36,067 nucleotides of DNA. Origin: Endozoicomonas sp. SESOKO1 (GTDB taxonomy: Bacteria > Pseudomonadota > Gammaproteobacteria > Pseudomonadales > Endozoicomonadaceae). The notes below the pieces were generated by a model. It had not been told where the DNA came from, made no database searches, and was given only the letters and a program-made list of their open reading frames with translations. Shown here piece after piece: positions 19,940 to 25,258 of this stretch (position 1 is the first letter of the stretch; every line of letters begins with the position of its first letter). The stretch covers positions 1 through 36,067 of the forward strand of contig NZ_JAHHPP010000293.1 of NCBI RefSeq assembly GCF_024606265.1. Reading direction: 5' to 3'. A program made the translations under genes and the position numbers.

Positions 19940-21340
19940 CTATAAAAAGGTTTCCAACGTGTTCATCAGGTTTCTTACTTTGGTAATCGACTCCTGGTAT
20001 TCCGATTCGCAATCAGAGTCAGCAACAATCGCCCCACCTCCCCAGCAATGTAATTCACCATCTTTGGCAAGAATGGTCCGTATGGTGATGCTGGTATCCA
20101 TATTCCCATCACAGCTGATATAACCAATGGAGCCACAGTAAACAGTCCGGGCCACTGGTTCCAGTTCCCTGATAATCTCCATGGATCGAATTTTTGGTGC
20201 GCCGGTGATCGAGCCGCCGGGGAATGTACTTCTTAGCAGGTCAAATGCATCATGATCGCACTTAAGCTGGCCCTTAATTGTGCTTACCAGATGATGGACG
20301 TTGGCATAACTTTCCAGGGCGAATAACCGGGGTACAGACACCGTACCTGTCTTACAGACTTTACCAAGATCATTTCTCAGCAAATCGACAATCATCAGGT
20401 TTTCCGATTGATCCTTCTGGCTATGTTGTAACTCTTCCGCAATGGCCCGGTCTTCTTCAGCAGTTCGACCCCGGGGACGGGTACCCTTGATTGGCTTCGT
20501 GGAAACATGACCGTGTTCCAGTCGGATAAACTGCTCCGGAGAGTGGCTGAGAATGGTCAGGTCAGGACGGGAAATAAATGCCGAGTAGGGCGCTTTGGCA
20601 ACCGTTCTGAGTTTTTTAAAAGCCTCCCAGGCATTACCGCTGAAGGGGGCGGTAAAGCGCTGGGTAAGATTTACCTCATAGCAATCTCCCGCCGTAATAT
20701 AGTCCTGAATTTGCTGAAATGCAGACTGGTATTCAGCTGGAGTCTGTGTCGGGGTAAATTTGTTGAGCAGCTTGAATGGCGAACTGCCTGACTGCCTGCG
20801 CGTCGGATCAATAGCTTTCAGAATGTCAGTTTTCCATGACGCTGATATATCCGGGTGAAACACCAGGCAAGCCCGTCGTTCCTTATGGTCAGAGATCAGG
20901 GCCCATTGATAGAGTCCGACGGACATCAGTGGCGTGGAAATATCGCGATGGGCTATTCGGCCCGGCTCAAGGTGTTCACACAGTTCATATCCCCAGAAAC
21001 CAACCATACCCCCAACGAAAGGCAAACCGGCATTGTCAACTTTGCTCATATGATGAAGTCGATTTGACAATTGCGAAAAAGGTTCTGCTGCAGACAAAAT
21101 TTCTGTTTTTTGCTGAACCAGATCTTCAATAATCAAATCACCGTCTGTGGTGAAGGTGAAGTGCCTTTCGGGGGCTGCAGTCATGATGTCATAACGGCTG
21201 GAATGATCTTTACAGACAGCCTGTTTTCCATCAAATAACGAACTATCCAGAAAGCATGGATAAGGTAGATGAATAAAATGTTCAAAGTAGAGGCTGGTGT
21301 CGTTTTTATATTCCAGTTCCAGAATCGTCAGAGTCTTCAT
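19940..21340 (-). CDS. pabB: Aminodeoxychorismate synthase component I (PabB)
   Basis: PabB converts chorismate with ammonia from PabA to 4-amino-4-deoxychorismate for folate synthesis. From MKTLTILELEY the protein has 466 residues and its opening resembles E. coli PabB (MKTL..., later YDIMTAAP against FDIVVAEP). The chorismate-binding domain contains PIKGTRPRG with Lys285, the lysine that distinguishes aminodeoxychorismate synthase (PIKGT) from anthranilate synthase (PIAGT), and then SENLMIVDLLRNDLG, FPGGSITGAPK and GGGAIVADS. The frame stays open 36 codons further upstream to a TTG, but that part is a broken copy of the start of prpB and not PabB sequence. No good Shine-Dalgarno precedes 21340. 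The native upstream DNA seems to have been replaced by the left arm of the inverted duplication. No pabA is in the window. Confidence 0.93.
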   Translation of the reverse strand: MKTLTILELEYKNDTSLYFEHFIHLPYPCFLDSSLFDGKQAVCKDHSSRYDIMTAAPERHFTFTTDGDLIIEDLVQQKTEILSAAEPFSQLSNRLHHMSKVDNAGLPFVGGMVGFWGYELCEHLEPGRIAHRDISTPLMSVGLYQWALISDHKERRACLVFHPDISASWKTDILKAIDPTRRQSGSSPFKLLNKFTPTQTPAEYQSAFQQIQDYITAGDCYEVNLTQRFTAPFSGNAWEAFKKLRTVAKAPYSAFISRPDLTILSHSPEQFIRLEHGHVSTKPIKGTRPRGRTAEEDRAIAEELQHSQKDQSENLMIVDLLRNDLGKVCKTGTVSVPRLFALESYANVHHLVSTIKGQLKCDHDAFDLLRSTFPGGSITGAPKIRSMEIIRELEPVARTVYCGSIGYISCDGNMDTSITIRTILAKDGELHCWGGGAIVADSDCESEYQESITKVRNLMNTLETFL

Positions 21341-21381
21341 ACAGGTGTCCGAACAAAACAGTCGGCATTTTAACCGGAGCC

Positions 21382-21454
21382 GAGGCACTATGCCATCGTA
21401 AACACCGGGCGCGGTGACAATGCCCAGCGAGGCAATCAAACGATCCAAGGCGTT
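21382..21454 (-). pseudogene. Remnant of the prpB 5' end upstream of pabB
   Basis: On the minus strand these bases read NALDRLIASLGIVTAPGVYD... followed by GIVPRL, matching PrpB residues 6-31 (NALSRLIAGQGIVTAPGVYD then GISARL) from the intact gene at 23162. The similarity stops abruptly before the pabB start. The ATG and the native prpB leader are missing. It is the outer end of the left arm of the inverted duplication and happens to be open in frame with pabB, so gene callers may fuse the two. Confidence 0.85.
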
Positions 21455-21650
21455 GCCTGAATGGCAAATAACTTTCTAAATCGCAATTGCTTATTAAAAA
21501 AACATCTCACGAAAGCTACATGAAAGCTACATTATGCTGTGCTGAAAGACTAGGCTTGTTCGCGCAGGACAGTTTTTAACTCGCTCAGCTCTTGACGGTC
21601 GCTGGCGGGGAGAAAAGCCAGACTGAAAACTGTTTGGGCGCTCGACCTGT

Positions 21651-21673
21651 GTTCCCCGTTGATCGCACGGAAC
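21651..21673 (+). ncRNA. Conserved leader hairpin with a compensatory change (left copy)
   Basis: In the transcript leader, gtt + ccgt (21651-21653 and 21656-21659) pairs with acgg + aac (21667-21673) around the loop tgatcgc, with a two-C bulge. In the right-arm copy the stem reads ctgt/acag: the C-G pair at 21657/21669 has become U-A, so pairing is kept. One covarying pair is suggestive only. It lies about 37 bases before the TTG start. Confidence 0.35.
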
Positions 21674-21709
21674 TGAAGTTAACTCTAATAAACGCTAAGG
21701 AGTCATATT

Positions 21710-22201
21710 TTGGATACGACGATAAAAAGTGCATCTTATTCATCAATACCTCCGCAATCTCAAAACGAGGATAAAACAGCTTCAAGTGAAAATTCAGGAG
21801 GGATTTTTAGAACCTTGAATAACAACAGGAAAGTGGTTATTGGTCTCGGTGTGGTCCTTATCGGAGGCACGGCATTAGGGCTGTGGGCTGGATTGACGGG
21901 CGTTAAGTGCGAATATAAAGGTAATAGGAACCTACCCGAGTGCAACACCACTAACACCAATGGCAATTCGAACTCCACTGATCCTGGAAGTTCTCAGGGT
22001 TTTCATGCCCACAATAGCAGAAGTATAACTTTCAGCAACGCCATTCACCCTTCCACCCAGCAATTTATAGCCGACAGCATAACAACCCCTCCTAAAGTCG
22101 AAGTAACTACTACACACGCTTCCTGGCTACCTTCATCAACGATAGAGTCAACATCCACTGCTTCTCAGGGAGTACCAGCACATACAATCGGTACCAGTTG
22201 A
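21710..22201 (+). CDS. Small single-pass membrane protein, paralog A of the inverted pair
   Basis: I do not recognise this 163-residue protein. The N-terminal 41 residues are polar and Ser-rich, followed by one membrane helix (VVIGLGVVLIGGTALGLWAGL, about 42-62) and a Ser/Thr/Asn-rich tail of about 100 residues. Two cysteines (in VKCEYKGNRNLPEC) follow the helix and are absent from paralog B. The best conserved tail block is IHPSTQQFIADSITT and then HASWLP. The start codon is TTG, with an ideal AAGGAG seven bases upstream; the same arrangement in the paralog confirms it. Orientation is probably N-in, tail out. A surface or secreted (effector-like) role is possible but unproven. It is convergent with paralog B. 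Confidence 0.7.
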   Translation: MDTTIKSASYSSIPPQSQNEDKTASSENSGGIFRTLNNNRKVVIGLGVVLIGGTALGLWAGLTGVKCEYKGNRNLPECNTTNTNGNSNSTDPGSSQGFHAHNSRSITFSNAIHPSTQQFIADSITTPPKVEVTTTHASWLPSSTIESTSTASQGVPAHTIGTS

Positions 22202-22209
22202 GAAATGAA

Positions 22210-22341
22210 CTGATGCCCCCATCGGCTCTAATGCTTCTATCACCAAATCGCTTTCAGGCCTTCAGTGGGAACCAGTGGCGTTTTCCCACTGTCCTTAACT
22301 TGTACAATTGATAGAAACATCAAAGCCGATGGGGACATCAG
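22210..22341. terminator. Palindromic centre of the inverted duplication, shared 3' region
   Basis: The 132 bases between the two convergent genes form nested inverted repeats. The outer 18-bp arms (22210-22227 and 22324-22341) differ at one base, pairing continues inward with few mismatches (ttctatca with tgatagaa), and an 8-bp stem (22263-22270/22284-22291) sits at the middle. Any transcript through it could fold into a long hairpin, so it may end transcription from both sides, although no U tract marks a standard terminator. Confidence 0.5.
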
Positions 22342-22342
22342 C

Positions 22343-22792
22343 TCATCCCCGACCAGTATTGTTTGCAGGTGTTGATGTTCCCTGAAAAGCAGTGGATGTT
22401 GTCTCATTATTAAATGGAGGCAGCCAGGAAGCGTGTGGAGTAGCTACTGTGATATTAGGGGTAGTTGTTATGCTGTCGGCTATAAATTGCTGGGTGGAAG
22501 GGTGAATGGTGTTGCTGACAGTTATATTTCTGCCATTGAGAGCCTGAGTATTTTCAGGTCCAGGCGTGGGCGAATTGGTAGTTAATTGTTGACTTGATTG
22601 CTTACCGCGCGTCAATCCCAGCCCTAATGCCATGCTTCCGACAATGGCCACACCGAGACCAATAGCAACGCAAATCCTTCCATTGCTGGTACTAAAAGAT
22701 CCTTCTGTATTTTCACTGGAAGCTGTTTGCTCCTCGTTGCGAGATTGCAGAGGTATTGATGCAAAAGATACATGTTTTGACGTAGTATCCAA
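22343..22792 (-). CDS. Small single-pass membrane protein, paralog B of the inverted pair
   Basis: This 149-residue protein is the inverted paralog of the one at 21710. It has the same layout: polar N-terminus (MDTTSKHVSFASIPLQS...), one membrane helix (VAIGLGVAIVGSMALGLGL, about 42-60) and a Ser/Thr/Pro/Asn-rich tail with the shared IHPSTQQFIADSITT and HASWLP blocks. By eye the proteins are roughly 55-60% identical, with most differences just after the helix and at the C-terminus; the two cysteines of paralog A are missing. The start is TTG at 22792 with AAGGAG seven bases upstream, identical in layout to paralog A; an ATG six codons earlier would overlap the ribosome site. Its leader is shared with paralog A, and its upstream side faces prpB divergently. 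Confidence 0.7.
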   Translation of the reverse strand: MDTTSKHVSFASIPLQSRNEEQTASSENTEGSFSTSNGRICVAIGLGVAIVGSMALGLGLTRGKQSSQQLTTNSPTPGPENTQALNGRNITVSNTIHPSTQQFIADSITTTPNITVATPHASWLPPFNNETTSTAFQGTSTPANNTGRG

Positions 22793-23161
22793 GATATGAC
22801 TCCTTAACATTTATTAGAGTTAACTTCAGTTCTGTGCGATCAACAGGGAACACAGGTCGAGTGCCCAAACAGTTTTCAGTCTGACTCTTCTCCCCGCTAC
22901 CGACCGTCAAGAGCAAAGTGAGTTAAGAACTCTACTGCGGAGAAAGCCTAGCCTTTTAGCTCAACACAATGCAGCTTTCCTGAGATGTTTTTTGAATAAG
23001 CAATTGTGATTTATATGTCGCTGATTTAGTTATAGGTTGTTTTCAATGCAGGTAGAAGTGCTGATTAAAGTTCGGTATAAATATCTAAAAATATTGTCAA
23101 CCATGTACTAGTGCTGCCTTAACACTCTTTATAACAAGAAATAAAAATCAGAGGTAACCTC
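22793..23161. promoter_or_regulatory. Divergent region between paralog B and prpB
   Basis: These 369 bases hold the right-arm leader of paralog B (to about 22915), a less conserved shared part to about 23015, and about 120 bases of native prpB leader not present in the left arm. The prpB leader is AT-rich, with TTGTCA near 23095 as a possible -35 and TATAAC near 23130. No sigma-54 or PrpR/GntR operator could be assigned. No regulator gene is present here, although a prpR or GntR gene usually flanks prpB. Confidence 0.5.
22829..22851 (-). ncRNA. Conserved leader hairpin with a compensatory change (right copy)
   Basis: This is the minus-strand counterpart of the hairpin at 21651-21673. Here the stem is gtt + ctgt with acag + aac around the same loop tgatcgc. 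Relative to the left copy, one C-G pair is replaced by U-A. Evidence is limited to this single pair of copies. Confidence 0.35.
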
Positions 23162-24001
23162 ATGAATCAAAAGAATAATGCCCTGAGCCGATTGATTGCT
23201 GGGCAGGGCATTGTCACCGCTCCCGGAGTTTACGATGGTATTTCGGCGCGGCTCGGTGAAGAAGCCGGTTTCTCAGCGTTATACGCCAGTGGTGGTGCCA
23301 TTGCCCGCAGCACCGGTGTCCCTGATATTGGTCTGCTGACACTGACGGAAGTGGTTGACCGGGTTCGTCAGATCGTTGCCGCCACCTCTTTGCCAGTGAT
23401 TGCCGATGCGGACACCGGTTTTGGCAACGAGGTAAATGTCAAACGCACCGTGGAGCTGTTTGCCAATGCGGGCGTCAGTGCTTTTCACCTGGAAGACCAG
23501 GAGTTTCCCAAGCGCTGCGGGCATCTGGACGGCAAGTCTCTGGTATCTGTTGACGAGATGTGTAAGAAAGTCTCTGTGGCCAGGAAGTATGCCGGTGACG
23601 TCACCGTGATTGCCCGTACCGATGCGATTGCGGTTACCGGCTTTGAAGATGCTATTGATCGTGCCAGGGCTTATGTCGAGGCAGGGGCGGATATGCTGTT
23701 TGTTGAAGCGCCACAGACCATCAGGCAGATTGAAAAAATTGCCAGACAGGCGCCCGGTCCCAAGCTGATTAACATGTTCTACAGTGGTAAAACGCCACTG
23801 GTACCTACTGAAGACCTGAAAGCGATGGGCTACCAGCTGATCATTATTCCTTCTGACCTGCAGCGGGCTGCAGTGACCGCAATGCGGGAAGTGCTGAAGG
23901 TGATCAAGCGTGACGGCAACAGTGGCGCTATCGCCGATGGTATGATGACCTTCCAGGAGCGTGAACAGCTGGTGAAAACCAAAGAGTTCCTGAACCCATA
24001 A
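23162..24001 (+). CDS. prpB: 2-methylisocitrate lyase PrpB
   Basis: PrpB cleaves 2-methylisocitrate to pyruvate and succinate, the last step of the 2-methylcitrate cycle of propionate breakdown. The 279-residue protein belongs to the isocitrate lyase/PEP mutase superfamily. The metal-binding ADADTGFGN is at residues 81-89 and the catalytic loop KRCGH at 117-121 with Cys119. The ATG has GAGGT six bases upstream. It is first of the prpB-prpC-acnD-prpF cluster; prpC starts 21 bases after its stop. Its first 31 codons are also found as a broken inverted copy upstream of pabB. Confidence 0.95.
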   Translation: MNQKNNALSRLIAGQGIVTAPGVYDGISARLGEEAGFSALYASGGAIARSTGVPDIGLLTLTEVVDRVRQIVAATSLPVIADADTGFGNEVNVKRTVELFANAGVSAFHLEDQEFPKRCGHLDGKSLVSVDEMCKKVSVARKYAGDVTVIARTDAIAVTGFEDAIDRARAYVEAGADMLFVEAPQTIRQIEKIARQAPGPKLINMFYSGKTPLVPTEDLKAMGYQLIIIPSDLQRAAVTAMREVLKVIKRDGNSGAIADGMMTFQEREQLVKTKEFLNP

Positions 24002-24022
24002 AATAAAAAACGGAGAAGTACT

Positions 24023-25165
24023 ATGTCAACGAACTCTGGGACAGAAAAAAAATTAACTGGCGCAGGCCTGCGTGGTCAGTCAGCCGGTGAAACCGCACTG
24101 TGTACCGTTGGCAAAACCGGCTCAGGCCTCACTTACCGTGGTTACGATATCAACGAGCTGGCAGAAAAGGCCCAGTTTGAAGAAGTCGTGTATCTTCTGC
24201 TTTATGGCAAACTGCCAAACCAGACTGAACTGGACGCCTACAAAATCAGGCTTAAAGGCCTTCGCTCTCTGCCCGATGCCCTGAAAACGGTACTCGAACA
24301 GATTCCCGCTGATGCTCACCCAATGGATGTGATGCGAACCGGTTGTTCAATGCTGGGTAATCTGGAAACCGAACAGGATTTCTCACAACAAAACGATCAT
24401 ATTGACCGCATGCTGGCCATTTTCCCCGGCATGATCAACTACTGGTACAACTTCAGCCACAAGGGTATTCGAGTTGATGTTGATACCGATGCTGATTCCA
24501 TCGCCGAGCAGTTTCTCTGGACTCTGCACCATAAAAAACCTGAGCCACTCCATGTTCAGGTAATGCACGCTTCTCTGGTACTTTATGCCGAGCATGAGTT
24601 CAATGCTTCAACCTTTACCGGCCGTGTTTGTGCTTCCACCCTTTCTGATATTCACAGCTGTGTGACCGGTGCCATCGGCTCACTGCGGGGACCGCTCCAC
24701 GGTGGCGCTAACGAAGCGGCTATGGCAATGATCGAGAACTGGCGCTCGCCTGAGGAGGCCGAAGAGAAGATCATGGCCATGCTGGCACGCAAAGATAAGA
24801 TTATGGGCTTTGGTCATGCCATTTATCGTCAGTCTGACCCCCGTAATGCCATCATCAAAGAGTGGTCCAGGAAGTTGTCTGAGCAGATGGGTGACAAGTA
24901 TCTGTATGCCGTTTCCGAGCGTGTCGAGGCGGTTATGTGGCGGGAGAAGAAGCTGTTCTGTAATGCTGACTTCTTCCATGCTTCTGCCTATAACTTTATG
25001 GGCATTCCTACCAAATTGTTTACACCGATCTTTGTCTGTTCGCGGGTAGCCGGCTGGGCTGCTCACGTTATGGAGCAGCGCGCGAACAACCGCATTATCC
25101 GTCCATCTGCAGACTATACCGGGCCAGAAAGTGCAGAATGGGTGGCTATTGAAGACCGCGATTAA
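24023..25165 (+). CDS. prpC: 2-methylcitrate synthase PrpC
   Basis: PrpC condenses propionyl-CoA with oxaloacetate to 2-methylcitrate. The 380-residue protein has the citrate synthase fold, with the catalytic triad His226 (in GPLHGGANE), His265 (in GFGHAIYR) and Asp316 (in FCNADFFHA). The shorter N-terminus and the segment YRGYDINELAEKAQFEEVVYLLLYG fit the type I/PrpC group rather than the NADH-sensitive hexameric GltA. The ATG follows ACGGAGAAG. It is co-directional with prpB and is followed by a strong hairpin before acnD. Confidence 0.96.
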   Translation: MSTNSGTEKKLTGAGLRGQSAGETALCTVGKTGSGLTYRGYDINELAEKAQFEEVVYLLLYGKLPNQTELDAYKIRLKGLRSLPDALKTVLEQIPADAHPMDVMRTGCSMLGNLETEQDFSQQNDHIDRMLAIFPGMINYWYNFSHKGIRVDVDTDADSIAEQFLWTLHHKKPEPLHVQVMHASLVLYAEHEFNASTFTGRVCASTLSDIHSCVTGAIGSLRGPLHGGANEAAMAMIENWRSPEEAEEKIMAMLARKDKIMGFGHAIYRQSDPRNAIIKEWSRKLSEQMGDKYLYAVSERVEAVMWREKKLFCNADFFHASAYNFMGIPTKLFTPIFVCSRVAGWAAHVMEQRANNRIIRPSADYTGPESAEWVAIEDRD

Positions 25166-25173
25166 CCACAAAG

Positions 25174-25219
25174 ACCACCAGACGCACAGAGAAAAAGCTA
25201 TCTTTGTGCGCCTGGTGGT
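25174..25219 (+). other. Long hairpin between prpC and acnD
   Basis: Positions 25174-25192 and 25201-25219 pair over 19 positions with one mismatch and one G-U pair, around an eight-base loop. It starts nine bases after the prpC stop codon. It has no U tract, so it is more likely an mRNA-stabilising or processing element, or a dispersed palindromic repeat, than a full terminator. The ccacaaag...cacagag wording resembles palindromic intergenic repeats seen in many environmental bacteria. Confidence 0.6.
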
Positions 25220-25258
25220 TTATAACAATAAATTACTTGCCCGGTGGACGTTCGACGT

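Larger units (their letters stand above)
21341..21709. promoter_or_regulatory. Left-arm leader between pabB and the small membrane protein gene
   Basis: These 369 bases hold the prpB remnant, a perfect 11-bp tandem duplication (gaaagctacat at 21511-21521 and 21522-21532, single in the right arm) and, from about 21585 to 21709, a leader that is over 90% identical by eye to the one at 22793-22915 (reverse strand). The leader ends in AAGGAG seven bases before a TTG start. Promoters for pabB and for the small gene must lie here, but no clear -35/-10 pair was found. Confidence 0.55.
21382..23254. repeat. Large imperfect inverted duplication (palindrome), centre near 22276
   Basis: The left arm (from 21382) and right arm (to 23254) are reverse complements of one another over roughly 0.9 kb each. 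From outside in, each contains the first codons of prpB (broken on the left, intact on the right), a shared non-coding leader, a paralogous small membrane protein gene, and a near-identical 3' segment (22210-22227 with 22324-22341, 17 of 18 bases). At the centre, cagtggga (22263-22270) pairs with tcccactg (22284-22291). The right arm has about 120 extra bases, the native prpB leader, which the left arm lacks. No transposase gene or target-site duplication was recognised. Confidence 0.88.

Noticed and set aside
21341-21448. PrpB-PabB fusion protein
   Set aside because: The frame is open, but the PrpB-like part is only a 26-residue remnant of a duplication and PabB has its own family-typical MKTL start.
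21382-23254. Insertion sequence or composite transposon
   Set aside because: No transposase frame, and the arm ends fall inside prpB sequence, not at typical terminal repeats.
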